Source of the DNA: Gyromitra esculenta
Taxonomy: Eukaryota > Ascomycota > Pezizomycetes > Pezizales > Discinaceae
DNA length: 64,000 bases
Direction of reading: 5' to 3'
Assembly (NCBI GenBank): GCA_038503075.1
Contig: JBCAML010000005.1
Coordinates: 1,612,001-1,676,000, forward strand
The notes under the pieces were generated by a model. That model did not search any database. It was not told the DNA's origin and saw nothing but the letters and a program-made list of their open reading frames with translations. Shown one piece after another: positions 23,433 to 33,503 of this stretch (the first letter of the stretch is position 1; every line of letters starts with the position of its first letter). A program made the position numbers and the translations under genes.

Positions 23433-23883
23433 TCTCACGGTCGAGTCCCTCGTTAAGCCCTTCAGTATCCCTGAAGGTGAGCAGTGCTACTTAATGAGGT
23501 ATCGACGCGTTCAAAGAGTGCAGCGTTTCTACAGGTTCTACGACGGGTCTATCTCAAGGCGAGATAAATGCGGCGAGATGAACAGCGACAGCGAGGATTC
23601 TGAGATAGAATCGAGATAGTATTTCTTTTAACAAGTACCGAAGAAGTTAACGAGAACGTTGCTTAAGGAAAGAAAGAAACAGAAACAAGAGCGACCGAAA
23701 TCCTTCCTTAAATACCCCGCTTTTCGGTAACACCGACAACAACCCGACAACAACCGAAATACAAAGACATTATCCCAACAACCCTAAACATAACCAAACG
23801 ACAAAGGAATTATACAACCATCCTGATCAATGATACAAATTACCAGTCAAACCATGAGACATCCCTTACGTCAATCCGTGAAA
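23433..23883 (-). repeat. A3 3' LTR (type A)
   Basis: 451 bp, almost identical to the 5' LTR. The extra length over other type A LTRs is near its 5' end (the end next to pol). Confidence 0.94.
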
Positions 23884-26800
23884 GTAGCTCCCCCCTTCAA
23901 GCGTGAGCTCCTGCGAACACTAGGAGTAGCCAAGGTCGGGATAGTTAAAAACTCTTTTAGTGCCGAAGTATCTACGAGATCTTCAGCGGGTTCCCAGGTA
24001 GGGTGAGCATAGCCGGTCCATTCGACAAGGTACTGTTGTTGTCCACGATGTGTTCGTTGCTCGAGGATTTTCTCGATAAAATATTCCTCTTGCTGGTTAA
24101 CGATGATTGGAGGTGGAGGGGGTAGAACTTGTCCTGGAAGAGGATCGTCGGCAGCGGGCTTAAGGAGTGACACGTGAAAAACAGGATGGTATTTGACTGA
24201 AGAAGGAAGATCAATCTCGTATGCAAAAGGGGAGACTATCTTCTTTACTGGGTATGGTCCCATCCATTTCCAGTCGAGTTTTCGTGCATTGCGAACCGTC
24301 CTAATATTCTTCATTGATACGAATACTTGGTCATGGACTTGATAGGCAGGAGCGGGAGTTCGATGTTTATTAATAGAGGTCTCCTGGATATCCTGGGCGG
24401 TCCGAATTTGTATCCTGAGGTAGTCGTATAGGTTTTGCATTGTGGTTGCGAAGTTAGAAGAGTCTAGGCTTTGGGCGATGACGGTTGCGGGGACAATAGA
24501 GGTGTCGAAGCGGGGATGGTAACCATAGTTTGCAAAAAAGGGCGAAACTTTAGTAGTAGCCGATTCCTGGTTATTGGCTGAGAATTCTGCCATGGCTAGC
24601 CATTTGCTCCAGTCTCCTTGTTGATAGGATACGTATGAGCGCAGGTATTGCTCCATGACTGCGTTTAGTCGTTCCGTCTGTCCATCGGTTTCCGGGTGGA
24701 ATGCAGTAGACATTCGAGCCTGGATTCCTAAGCGCTTGCAGAGCTCCTTCCAGAAGTGGGCCGTAAACTGTGTGCCTCGGTCGGAGGTAATGTGCGTAGG
24801 TAGCCCGTGGAGTTTCCATACATGTCGAAGGTATAAATCGGCAACATCTCTAGAATTGACCGTGGTATTACAAGGGATTAGATGGCGCATTTTTGATAGG
24901 CGGTCTACGATGACTAAGATAGCATCATAGCCTTCGGATTCTGGGAGGCCTGTAACAAAATCCATCGAGATCTCTTGCCAGGGGCGGTTCGGAATAGGCA
25001 ACGGGCGGAGGACTCCTTGGGTACGTTGGGTAACTGGTTTTGCTTTTTGGCATATATGGCAGTTACGCACATAGCGGCCGATAGATTCCCTCATCTTTGG
25101 CCAGTAAAAACTTCTACTTATTAGTTCGAAGGTTTTATCTCGTCCAGGGTGTCCTGCAGCGGGGGCGTCATGATGTCTCCGAATAAGCTCTAGGCGAAGA
25201 GGGTCAAAGTCGGGCACATAGAGTTTCTCCCGATAGTATAGTCGGTTATTTTCCTCCGTGCATTCACTTAAAGTGATCTCCTTTGATTGTTGATCCTTGT
25301 TTTTCAACGCTAACAGTATCTTTGCTGGGAACTTGTCAGCGATATACCCTTCTAGGAAGAGTTTTTTCAGGGGGGCGTCCAGTTCAGCGGCTTCATTTGA
25401 TAAAGAAGCCGACAACAAACTTATCTTAGGATCAATGTTCTCCTTCTTTAGCACCACCTGGCTCTGGTGTGCTAACCGTTCATCCCCTTCCTTGGGGAGA
25501 TCTCCTGATCTCCTTGTTAGAGCATCCGGCTTTCCTCCTTGACTTCCCGGTCTGTAGGTGATCACAAAATCAAAACGTGATAGGTATTCGGCCCATCTGG
25601 CTTGACGGCGGTTGAGTTGTTTAGTGCTCATAAAATACTCCAGGTTTTTATGATCACTGATAACATCGATCGGGTGTTTTGAGCCTTCCAGTTCCGGACG
25701 CCATTCTTCAAAGACTCGGATGATGGCAAGTAGTTCCTTGTCGTAAATTTCATAGTTACACTCCGCAGGTGAGTGTTTCTTTGAAAAGAAGGCTACGGGA
25801 TGTAAGATTCCTGCATCGTCGTACTGAGACAGGACTCCTCCTGATACGAAGTCTGAAGCGTCGGTTTCCACAATGATTTTTTTGTCAGGATCAAAGTGGA
25901 TGAGGATGGGAGCGGTAGTGAAGGCATATTTTAAATTTTCGAAGGCGATGTCGGCTTCGACAGTCCATTCGAAGTTTATCCCCTTTCTTGTGAGTGCAGT
26001 AAGAGGCGACGCGAGTTTAGAAAATCCCAGGATAAACCGACGGTAAAAGTTAGCAAATCCCAGGAATGCCTGGACGTCCTTAACGCTCTTTGGAGTCCCC
26101 CATTCTCTAACGGCCTTTAACTTTTCTTCGTCCATCTTAATGCCGTCAGGGGTGAGAATTAGGCCTAGATATTTGGTAGTTTGTACTTCGAACTCACATT
26201 TCTCCGGTTTCAGAAGGATGTTATTGTTCTTGAGTGTCTGTAGAACCTTCTGAACATGAGCTTGATGTTCGGTGAAGGTGTCACTGTAGATGAGAATGTC
26301 ATCTAGGTATGCAGTACAAAAGATATCTAGGTATTCGGTGAGGCAGTCGTTTACAAAGCGTTGGAAGGTCCCTGGTGCATTGGTGAGTCCAAAGGGCATG
26401 ACCTGGTATTCGTAGAGACCGTAACGGGTTCGGAAAGCGGTTTTCCACTCCTCTCCTTCGGCGATTCGGATCTGGTGATAGCCGTCGCGTAGGTCGAGCT
26501 TGGTGTACCATCGGGCCTTCGCTAATCTATCAAGGGTTTCTCGTATAAGAGGAGAGGTGTATCGATCTTTGACCGTAATGGCGTTTAGGCCTCTATAGTC
26601 AACACACAATCGGAGGGATCCATCCGCCTTTTTTACGAAGAGTACAGGGGAGCCGGCAGGAGAGGAGCTGGCGCGAATAAAACCTTTCTCTAGGTTGTCC
26701 TCGATATATTTCTTGAGGACGATAAGTTCCTCTCTTGACATTCCATAGAGCGGTCCAAATGGTGCGTCCTTCCCCTCCATCAATTGTATTTTATGATCGT

Positions 26801-27572
26801 AGGGGCGGCGTGGGGGTAGTCCTTGTGCTTTTGCCTTATCGAACATGTCCAAAAAATCGTGATACTTAGCGGGGATCCTAGACTTCCATTCTTCTTTCGT
26901 AGTTTTGTTGTCTATGAGCTTGTTTATCTCGTAAAGGGACATGGCGTACGCTTGGTGGGTGCGTTTCCTAGTAAGGGTCCTAAAGCTGGCAGCGCCAATA
27001 AAGGACATATTCATTTTGGAGGGAGCGGGAATCGATGGGGAGATGACGATGGGGGAGTGAGGGGCACAGTGCGTGGTGCAGAGCTTAGAGTTAAACTCAA
27101 TGCGTTTATTAGCGAAATGGAGGTGTACATCATGATGCTTCATCCACGGTATGCCTAGCACTAGGGGGTAGTGGCCCAGTTGGGTCACAAAGCAGGGTGC
27201 TTGTTCTCGGTGATTTTGGATGGATAGGTTGAGGTTAACGATGTGGGTAATGTCTCCGGAGGCGACGGGTCGACCATCGATAACTTCAAGTTGTCGGGGT
27301 ATTTTTAAGGGGGTAAGGGGGAGAGAATGGTGACTCGCGAATTTCTGATCAATGAATGCAAATCCTGAGGCCCCGGTGTCCAGTAAAGCGTGTGTGTTTA
27401 TAATTTTATTACTATGGGAAATCTTGCATGCTACTACAAAGTGTTCCCCATCTAATTGATCCTCCACGCTTATACCAGAAACCGAAAACCCCGAAATAGA
27501 AAATGCAGACAAAGGTAAGAAATTTGAAACCAAGGTAGGGTCACTGATCGACCTTGGTTGGACTAGTTTAAA
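23871..27572 (-). CDS. pol: A3 Pol, intact
   Basis: About 1233 codons read from the slip site (27572) in the -1 frame, to TGA inside the LTR at 23871. Protease LLDTGASG; RT with [17 protein letters not shown] and YLDD; RNase H ETDASDF and YDKELLAI; integrase zinc domain (RHHDAPAAGHPG...CHICQKAK), [29 protein letters not shown]; chromodomain LVEWTGYAHPTWEP. No missing catalytic residue seen. The first ATG in this frame (27533) is downstream of the slip site; translation by frameshifting is more likely than starting there. Confidence 0.93.
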   Translation of the reverse strand, partial: FKLVQPRSISDPTLVSNFLPLSAFSISGFSVSGISVEDQLDGEHFVVACKISHSNKIINTHALLDTGASGFAFIDQKFASHHSLPLTPLKIPRQLEVIDGRPVASGDITHIVNLNLSIQNHREQAPCFVTQLGHYPLVLGIPWMKHHDVHLHFANKRIEFNSKLCTTHCAPHSPIVISPSIPAPSKMNMSFIGAASFRTLTRKRTHQAYAMSLYEINKLIDNKTTKEEWKSRIPAKYHDFLDMFDKAKAQGLPPRRPYDHKIQLMEGKDAPFGPLYGMSREELIVLKKYIEDNLEKGFIRASSSPAGSPVLFVKKADGSLRLCVDYRGLNAITVKDRYTSPLIRETLDRLAKARWYTKLDLRDGYHQIRIAEGEEWKTAFRTRYGLYEYQVMPFGLTNAPGTFQRFVNDCLTEYLDIFCTAYLDDILIYSDTFTEHQAHVQKVLQTLKNNNILLKPEKCEFEVQTTKYLGLILTPDGIKMDEEKLKAVREWGTPKSVKDVQAFLGFANFYRRFILGFSKLASPLTALTRKGINFEWTVEADIAFENLKYAFTTAPILIHFDPDKKIIVETDASDFVSGGVLSQYDDAGILHPVAFFSKKHSPAECNYEIYDKELLAIIRVFEEWRPELEGSKHPIDVISDHKNLEYFMSTKQLNRRQARWAEYLSRFDFVITYRPGSQGGKPDALTRRSGDLPKEGDERLAHQSQVVLKKENIDPKISLLSASLSNEAAELDAPLKKLFLEGYIADKFPAKILLALKNKDQQSKEITLSECTEENNRLYYREKLYVPDFDPLRLELIRRHHDAPAAGHPGRDKTFELISRSFYWPKMRESIGRYVRNCHICQKAKPVTQRTQGVLRPLPIPNRPWQEISMDFVTGLPESEGYDAILVIVDRLSKMRHLIPCNTTVNSRDVADLYLRHVWKLHGLPTHITSDRGTQFTAHFWKELCKRLGIQARMSTAFHPETDGQTERLNAVMEQYLRSYVSYQQGDWSKWLAMAEFSANNQESATTKVSPFFANYGYHPRFDTSIVPATVIAQSLDSSNFATTMQNLYDYLRIQIRTAQDIQETSINKHRTPAPAYQVHDQVFVSMKNIRTVRNARKLDWKWMGPYPVKKIVSPFAYEIDLPSSVKYHPVFHVSLLKPAADDPLPGQVLPPPPPIIVNQQEEYFIEKILEQRTHRGQQQYLVEWTGYAHPTWEPAEDLVDTSALKEFLTIPTLATPSVRRSSRLKGGATFTD
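27528..27572 (-). promoter_or_regulatory. A3 gag-pol -1 frameshift signal
   Basis: TTTAAAC on the minus strand at 27572-27566, stop at 27565-27563, then hairpin AACCAAGGT/ACCTTGGTT with a 14-nt loop (27559-27528). Same geometry as in A1 and Y. Confidence 0.82.
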
Positions 27573-28855
27573 GCCTCGCTTGAGGCGTTTGCAGACTCTA
27601 GGGCAAAAAATTGAGGCGGGAGAGGTGGCGGCGGTAAGGAGGAAGCCGGGGGCGAACGGTTAGCAGGTGGGGCGGTGAGGGCTCCTCTCATCGTGGGTTT
27701 TTTGGGAGCAGAAGGGCAATTGGCGTAGGAGTGATCCGGGGCGGCACAGAACATGCATTTTCCAGTGGCACGGCGCCACTGTTTCTCTTCCTCCGAGAGC
27801 TTTCTTCGTCCGTTGACCATTGTGTATCGTTGGTCCTGAGGAGGGCGAGAAAGATTGCTGGTACGTCCGAAAGATAGGTCCATGGGGGCTAACCCTCCTG
27901 GGGTAAAGGAGGAGGCAGGGGTGAAGGCGGCGGGGGCACTGAATTGACCCATATTATCTCTGGCGTTTCCTCGTTTTTCTGCCTTACGGGCTCGGATACG
28001 ATTATCCAGTCGGGTAAGGGTAAGAATCATCTCCGGGAGGTTAGCAGGGGCGATTGGGGCAAACACCATGGCTTCTTTTAACTCCTCTGACATGCCGTGT
28101 TCCAATGCGTCCATCTTCGAGTTCTCGTCAAAGTTTAACTGGCCCATGATCCTTTGGAAATCGGCTAAGTAGGCCGAGAAATCACGCTTTCCTTGACGGA
28201 GCTGGTGGAGTTCTCGTCGAGCAGTTCCAGTTGGGTCTGGGTCTCCAAAAGCAGTTTCCAAGGCGGCGATAAGTTCTTCTGCGTTGTTCCAAGTGGTGAG
28301 CCCTGAGGGGAGAACCGTGTGACGGACCTGTTCTAGGGCGGCTCCTTCCAGTCGATTGATAGTGTAAAGTATCATGGTGGTCTCATTGGCGAAACGGTCC
28401 CGGTTGACGGTCAACTTGGAGCGTAATTGGAGAATAAAGCCGGGGAGTTTTGCTCGGGATCCATCGAACTTTTCTGGGTCTGGCATGCGTTCCGATCGAT
28501 GGGTATTTGACGGCGGGGGAGGGGTAGCTGTAAGGTTGGGTGGAGCGGGGGGCGCTTGGGTGGCGGATCGAGCCTCATTCCTTTCTTGTCGAAGTCGAGC
28601 AATTAGGCTGGCGGCTTCGGTGACCCGTTGGTCTTGTTCGGTCGCATGACGGAGGGCATTATCGGTTTGGATCCGGGCAGTATTGAGTTTTACCTCGTTT
28701 TCCCGTTCGCTTTCCTGGAGGACGTCAATCTGGTCTTCCAGGGCTTGGTTTAATTCCCTGAGTTCATTGTATAATTCTGCAGGGTCGTCTCGGTAGGCCT
28801 GAGCGAACGCTTCTCTAGTGGGAAAGCGTTTTGCGGCGACGGCGGTTCCTTCCAT
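27563..28855 (-). CDS. gag: A3 Gag, intact
   Basis: 430 aa. Residues about 25-95 are charged and heptad-like (probable coiled coil), 96-120 proline-rich, 124-290 capsid-like (MPDPEKFDGS to RLDNRIRAR), and 367-380 the CX2CX4HX4C knuckle. The ATG at 28855 is the first in the leader after the primer site. It ends SSEALN followed by TAG at the slip site. Confidence 0.93.
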   Translation of the reverse strand: MEGTAVAAKRFPTREAFAQAYRDDPAELYNELRELNQALEDQIDVLQESERENEVKLNTARIQTDNALRHATEQDQRVTEAASLIARLRQERNEARSATQAPPAPPNLTATPPPPSNTHRSERMPDPEKFDGSRAKLPGFILQLRSKLTVNRDRFANETTMILYTINRLEGAALEQVRHTVLPSGLTTWNNAEELIAALETAFGDPDPTGTARRELHQLRQGKRDFSAYLADFQRIMGQLNFDENSKMDALEHGMSEELKEAMVFAPIAPANLPEMILTLTRLDNRIRARKAEKRGNARDNMGQFSAPAAFTPASSFTPGGLAPMDLSFGRTSNLSRPPQDQRYTMVNGRRKLSEEEKQWRRATGKCMFCAAPDHSYANCPSAPKKPTMRGALTAPPANRSPPASSLPPPPLPPQFFALESANASSEALN

Positions 28856-28904
28856 GGTGGAGGAGTGTCAGGTGTGCTTGGTAGTGGTAGAAGGTGTAGA
28901 TGTC

Positions 28905-28917
28905 GGAAGCAACGTAA
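28905..28917 (-). promoter_or_regulatory. A3 self-primer binding site
   Basis: TTACGTTGCTTCC on the minus strand, directly inside the 5' LTR. Its ACGTTGCTT is the exact complement of AAGCAACGT at 29149-29141 in the same LTR, about 44 nt after the TATTTAA box (29199-29193), where the transcript should begin. This is the Tf1-type self-priming arrangement. I did not recognise a tRNA 3' end. Confidence 0.65.
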
Positions 28918-29368
28918 TCTCACGGTCGAGTCCTTCGTTAAGCCCTTCAGTATCCCTGAAGGTGAGCAGTGCTACTTAATGAGGTATCGACGCGTTCAAA
29001 GAGTGCAGCGTTTCTACAGGTTCTACGACGGGTCTATCTCAAGGCGAGATAAATGCGGCGAGATGAACAGCGACAGCGAGGATTCTGAGATAGAATCGAG
29101 ATAGTATTTCTTTTAACAAGTACCGAAGAAGTTAACGAGAACGTTGCTTAAGGAAAGAAAGAAACAGAAACAAGAGCGACCGAAATCCTTCCTTAAATAC
29201 CCCGCTTTTCGGTAACACCGACAACAACCCGACAACAACCGAAATACAAAGACATTATCCCAACAACCCTAAACATAACCAAACGACAAAGGAATTATAC
29301 AACCATCCTGATCAATGATACAAATTACCAGTCAAACCATGAGACATCCCTTACGTCAATCCGTGAAA
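28918..29368 (-). repeat. A3 5' LTR (type A)
   Basis: 451 bp with promoter (TATTTAA), CT-rich run, AAGCAACGT and the R-U5 hairpins. Confidence 0.94.
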
Positions 29369-29373
29369 CCCGC

Positions 29374-29665
29374 TGCCAACGACTCTTTACCCGGACAAGT
29401 TATACCCCCACCTTCACCCGTGATAGTTAATGAACAAGAAGAATACTTTATTGAAAAGATTCTCGAACAAAGAACCTATCGCGGACGGCTACAATACCTT
29501 GTCGAGTGGACCGGATACGCCCATCCCACCTGGGAACCTGCGGAAGATCTACAAGAAACCTCTGCTCTCGAGATATTCTTGAACCAAACGACGGTCACCG
29601 CTCCTAATATTCGCAGGAGCTCACGCTTAAGAGGGGGAGCTACTTTCACGGATGAAGCAAGATGA
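29374..29665 (+). CDS. pol: A2 Pol, C-terminal piece (chromodomain)
   Basis: It rejoins the A2 pol frame after removal of A3 and one CCCGC copy (29369-29373). It encodes EEYFIEKILEQR...LVEWTGYAHPTWEP, the chromodomain thought to direct chromovirus integration to marked chromatin, and the tail RRSSRLRGGATFTDEAR. The stop at 29663-29665 lies inside the 3' LTR. Confidence 0.9.
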
Positions 29666-30061
29666 TGGGTTAGGGTTCAGGAAAGTGATGGTTGCAACGG
29701 AGGATGGTTTCTTTGATAATGTCTTTGTTGTTCGGCTGTGTTTCGGTTATGAGTCACGAGAGGAATTGCGGGGTATATAAGGGATGGATTTTGGATGGTC
29801 GTTACAGTTTTCTTCTCTTTTCCTTAAGCAACGTTCTCAGTTTACTTCTTCTGTATTTTGTTCAAATACCACCTCGATTCTATCTCAGAATCCTCGCTGT
29901 CGCTGTCGCTGTAAAACACTCTCACGCTTAACTCGCCTTGAGTTAAACCCACGTAGGACCTGTAGAAAACTTCGTCACTCTTATCGCAACAGTTCTCATT
30001 TAAGTAGCTCTGCTCACCTTCTGGGATACAGGAGGGCTTAGACTGGGACTGAACCGTGAGA
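29644..30061 (+). repeat. A2 3' LTR (type A)
   Basis: 418 bp, close to the 5' copy with a few substitutions. It follows a GAGGGGGAG purine tract that is part of pol. Confidence 0.93.
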
Positions 30062-30929
30062 AGAAGCAGCACTTCCTCCTACACTGCCATACGCTAAATA
30101 CCTCAGAAGACGCCATGCAGTACGCATAGCTACTCTACCTGTGTTATTTAACCCCGCATCTGCACGTCTCCCACCAAACTTCCAAGCAAATGGTACTCCT
30201 CTCCCACTTCTCAGAAGCCATCTCAAAGGCCTCGGCCCTCGCAGACCCCGACCCTGGAACTCTAATGCCAAATCACGCGTCAGACCTTTAATTATCGACG
30301 CTCTCGCACACGAAGCATGGAAATTCCTTCCATGCAACTACTACCCCGGCGCGTCAGGCCCTGCCATCGACAAACCAAATCCTGATCAATCAATGATCCT
30401 CGAATCATGCAACAATGCTATTTTATCCCAATTAAAATCAGATTGGGACGAATACACTCCCCGCCCTTCTTACTATGAGTACTCCACTACCACCATCCCT
30501 CACCCATTTATGAAATTTTCGAAATTCATAGCAGGGAGGCTCCATCAAATGCGAGCACATAAAAGCTACCTCAAAGCACACACATCCTGGTCTCACCCCG
30601 GACCTACTACATGTCCCCTCTGTGGCGACAGCTCCCAAGATTTTTCGCACGCAATACTATACTGTTTTGCTCACGAGGTTGAACGCAATTTATTTATTCC
30701 CTTTATAAATTCACTAAACTCTGAGTCACCCGTATGGTTAAATTCGATTATGTTAATTGCCCTTGCTGAATTTATTTCGAAAACAAGGACAAACTTTCCT
30801 ATTAAATCTCAAATTGATATTTCATATTTATCTTCATCTGGTTCGTCTGATGTTCTTTCATCTATTTCTTCTCATTCCATAACATCTATTACATCTCTTT
30901 TAAACTTTTTTGAGTCAATGGAAGAGTAA
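30062..30929 (+). pseudogene. LINE ORF2, C-terminal domain (piece 3 of 3)
   Basis: After the duplicated AGAAG the RT frame resumes (REAALPP...RRHAVRIATLP, typical LINE post-RT sequence) and runs to TAA at 30927-30929. Near the end is a Cys/His knuckle, CPLCGDSSQDFSHAILYC, as found downstream of RT in Tad/I-type LINEs. Joined over the three pieces, ORF2 is about 1141 codons without a nonsense codon. No RNase H motif was recognised. An open frame beginning at 30141 is only an internal part of this one. Confidence 0.87.
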
Positions 30930-31127
30930 TCTATTTGCACGCTGGATACATATTAGGCTTATGTTAGCCATGGAGGGAATCTCTGGATTGAAATTTTCAG
31001 TTATATTGGGTCTTTTTTTTATTTTTGTCAGGAGGGTTTGGGTTGATAAGGTTTTGTTCACGCCATAACTTCGGTTGCATGCGATATTCTTGTACCATTC
31101 TAAAAAACAATGAAACAATGATTTAAC

Positions 31128-31148
31128 AAAAAAAAAAAAAAAAAAAAA
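31128..31148 (+). repeat. LINE poly(A) tail
   Basis: A run of 21 A closes the LINE, about 200 bp after the ORF2 stop and directly before the right TSD. The 3' UTR (30930-31127) is short and AT-rich with no other feature seen. Confidence 0.95.
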
Positions 31149-31165
31149 TCTAGTATTAGTCAAGA
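31149..31165 (+). repeat. right target site duplication of the LINE
   Basis: Exact second copy of the 17-bp sequence at 3571-3587. Confidence 0.95.
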
Positions 31166-31520
31166 CCAGGGTAAGCTTGCATGTACCTACATGTACATGT
31201 ATATGTACTAATCCTGTTGAGATACATATAGCTAGATCTAAAGTACTAAGTAGTTTAGACCGGAAAGTGGTAAATATCTTCTGTTTAGAAATAGGTCCAG
31301 TTTTAGTTGGGGAATTCGCCATAGAATGAATCGATTGATGCAAATTTAACGTTATAACCAGTGGGTTTAAATTTCTTTCCTGGCACCTCACCTATATATT
31401 AAAAGAAGATATGAGGTTGTAAAGGGCTCTTCCCCTGTACTTTCTTTGGTTGTACATGTCTGATGTTTGGATTCACTTAAGCTTGCTACTGTGCCTAAGT
31501 GCCATTTTATAGTTCGTTTG
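31166..31520. other. host DNA between the LINE and element X
   Basis: This is the right-hand flank of the LINE insertion: AT-rich, with a CATGTACATGTATATGTAC palindromic stretch near 31190. No gene is seen. With 3523-3570 it forms the pre-LINE host locus. Confidence 0.6.
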
Positions 31521-31524
31521 TTTC

Positions 31525-31843
31525 TTTCACGGATTAAGGATTAGGGATAGGGTTAGGTTTTGGTGAAACGGTTGTTGTGGATTTTGGGCCTTTTGTTACA
31601 ATGTTATTGTATTTCGGATGTTATCGGTTATTGGATTTGTTGGGAAAAGCGGGGTATTTAAACGATGGATTTTGTTTGCTTGTTGTTCTTTTCTTCTTCT
31701 TTCTTTAAGTAACGTTCTCGTTTACTTCTACCTGTATTACTTTAATACTATCTTAGTTCTACCTCAGAACCTTCGCTGTCGCTGTGAAACATCGCCGATA
31801 CTTCGTCTTGAAGTATATCCATCATAGAACTTGTAGAAACATT
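31525..31843 (+). repeat. X 5' LTR, left part
   Basis: The first 319 bp of a type A LTR, TTTCACGGATTAAGG..., split by a type B solo LTR. The remaining 93 bp are at 32295-32387. The end is mutated (CCGTAATA in place of CCGTGAGA). Confidence 0.9.
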
Positions 31844-32294
31844 TTTCATGGATGGCTGTTTCGTTGGTTAGTTTGGTGTATGGGTATATGGTTGTTATGT
31901 TTTCGTTGTTGTTCTTTATGTTTCTTTGGGTTTCGGTTACAATGAGTCATACGTTGGTCAGTGAAGAGCAGGATTATGGGTATATAAGCGAAGGGTGTTC
32001 CCCTCTTGTTGTACTTTTTCTTCTTTCTTCTTTAAGCAACGTCTTCTATTGTCACTCTACTTGTATCCTACAATATAAGCCAGGATTCCTACATAATCCT
32101 TCGTCGCCTCTGTGATATCTTTTTTCTTATCACACTACTACATCATCATAGTTTCGCAGTCGGAGTCATCATAACTCCTCGTTGTTGTAGAGCCTGTGGA
32201 ATCACACTTGACCTCCTGTTGTTAGTTCTCGATCAAGTAGCACTGCTTACCTTTGGGGATACCAAAAGGCTTGACGAGATCTCGCTCCTTGAGA
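31844..32294 (+). repeat. divergent type B solo LTR in the X 5' LTR
   Basis: 451 bp, TTTCATGGATGG...CCTTGAGA, longer than other type B LTRs. Flanks repeat only ATT, so the TSD has decayed or was partly lost. It keeps the AAGCAACGT motif and the GGGATAC hairpin (CCTTTGG-GGATA-CCAAAAGG). Confidence 0.85.
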
Positions 32295-32387
32295 ATTGCA
32301 CTCCTCGAATGAGTTAGTATCTCGCTTAAGTAGCACTGCTCACCTTCAGGGATACTGAAGGGCTTCACGAGAGACTGAACCGTAATA
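32295..32387 (+). repeat. X 5' LTR, right part
   Basis: The last 93 bp of the X 5' LTR. The primer site TTACGTTGCTTCC follows at 32388-32400. Confidence 0.88.
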
Positions 32388-32461
32388 TTACGTTGCTTCC
32401 AACATCTACACCTTCTACCCCCTGATCTACACGAAGCACACCCACCCCCATCAACCTCACC

Positions 32462-33023
32462 ATGGAAGGGACCGCCTTCGCTGCAAAACGCTTCCCTCCA
32501 GAGAAGCTTTTGCCCAAGCCTACAGAGATGACCCCGCAGAACTATACAATGAACTCAGGAACCTCAACCAAGCCCTGGAAGACCAAATCGATGTCCTCCA
32601 GGAAAGCGAGCGAGAAAACGAGGTCAAACTCAACACAGTTCGCATTCAGACAGACAACGCCCTCTGTCACGCTACCGAACAGGACTAACGGGTCATAGAA
32701 GCAGCTAACTTAATCGCCCGGTTACGGCAAGAGCGAAACGAAGCTCAAGCTACCAGTCAAGCCCCCTCTGCTCCACTAAATCTCAGCACCACCCCACCTC
32801 CAGCAATAAACTCCCACCGTTCAGAACGAATGCCAGATCCCGAAAAGTTCGATGGATCCTGAGCTAAGCTCCCCGGCTTTATACTCCAGCTGCGTTCTAA
32901 GCTTACGGTCAATCGAGACTGCTTTGCAAATGAGACTACAATGATCCTTTATACCATCAATCGACTAGAAGGAGCAGCTCTGGAACAAGTCTGCCACACA
33001 GTTCTCCCCTCTGGCCTCACCAC
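32462..33023 (+). pseudogene. gag: X gag, 5' half, decayed
   Basis: It begins MEGTAFAAKRFP at 32462, then loses frame by a 1-nt deletion after CGCTTCCC. Later stops include TAA at 32686 and TGA near 32860. The half ends at the B2 insertion, within the codons for GLTTW of the capsid region. Confidence 0.88.
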
Positions 33024-33434
33024 TTTCATGGATTGATGTTTTCATTGGTTAGCTGGGAATATGGATATAAGGTCGTTACGTTGTGTTGTTGTTCTTTATG
33101 TTTCTTTGGGTTTCCATTGCAATGAGTCAAGTCTTTGTCATCAGGCGAGTCGGATTATGGTATATAAGCGAGGAGTTTTCCCTCCGGTTGTACTTTTCCT
33201 TCTTCTTTCCTTAAGCAACGTCTTCTATTGTACACTCTTGTATTTCACAATACAAACCCTCGGTTATACTTCATAACCTTACGCTGTCGCCGTTCTCAAG
33301 TCTTCTATACTTGACCATCCCGTAGAGCCTGTGGAATCCCGTAAACTCTCTCGTCGCTTAGTTTTCTCTTCAAGTAGCACTGCTTATCTCGGGGGATACC
33401 TGAGAGCTTGAAGGCAAAACCTCGCCCCTTGAGA
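33024..33434 (+). repeat. B2 5' LTR (type B)
   Basis: 411 bp. TATATAAG at 33161-33168, AAGCAACGT at 33213-33221. The self-primer site TTACGTTGCTTCC follows at 33435-33447. Confidence 0.94.
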
Positions 33435-33503
33435 TTACGTTGCTTCCTCATCCACACCCTCTACTCTGCCCTTTTACGCTGCCACATAAACCCCAACGCC
33501 GCC

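Larger units (their letters stand above)
23433..29368 (-). mobile_element. element A3: complete, very young Ty3/Gypsy chromovirus
   Basis: The element is 5936 bp, minus strand, TSD CCCGC (23428-23432, 29369-29373), inserted in A2 pol. The two 451-bp LTRs differ by one base that I can find (C at 23449, T at 28934). Gag and pol are open, the PBS, frameshift site and hairpins are all present, and all catalytic motifs are kept. It is the best candidate for an autonomous, recently mobile copy. Confidence 0.95.
18227..30061 (+). mobile_element. element A2: Ty3/Gypsy chromovirus interrupted by element A3
   Basis: TSD AGAAG (18222-18226, 30062-30066), inserted in the LINE RT-to-C-terminal linker. 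Without A3 (23433-29368) it is about 5.9 kb. LTRs are 18227-18642 and 29644-30061. Gag is complete and pol is continuous once A3 is removed, so it was probably functional when A3 landed. Confidence 0.95.
3588..31148 (+). mobile_element. 5'-truncated non-LTR retrotransposon (LINE) split by three nested LTR elements
   Basis: The LINE is in four pieces: 3588-3834, 9688-10576, 16360-18226 and 30062-31148. Each break is an LTR-element insertion with an exact 5-bp TSD (CCCGG, GCCTC, AGAAG). Removing the insertions and one TSD copy each leaves about 4.1 kb. This has the end of ORF1 with CCHC knuckles, ORF2 (endonuclease, RT, C-terminal CCHC), a short 3' UTR and poly(A). ORF1 starts without its N-terminus, so the copy is 5'-truncated. 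It resembles the fungal Tad/I-type LINEs in domain order. No RNase H domain was recognised. Confidence 0.93.

Noticed and set aside
23433..23619. C-terminal extension of A2 pol (after SLLKPA)
   Set aside because: It reads into the reversed LTR of A3; the true continuation is at 29374.
30141..30929. Separate host gene with a CCHC motif
   Set aside because: Its frame is continuous with LINE ORF2 from 18226 once A2 and A3 are removed.
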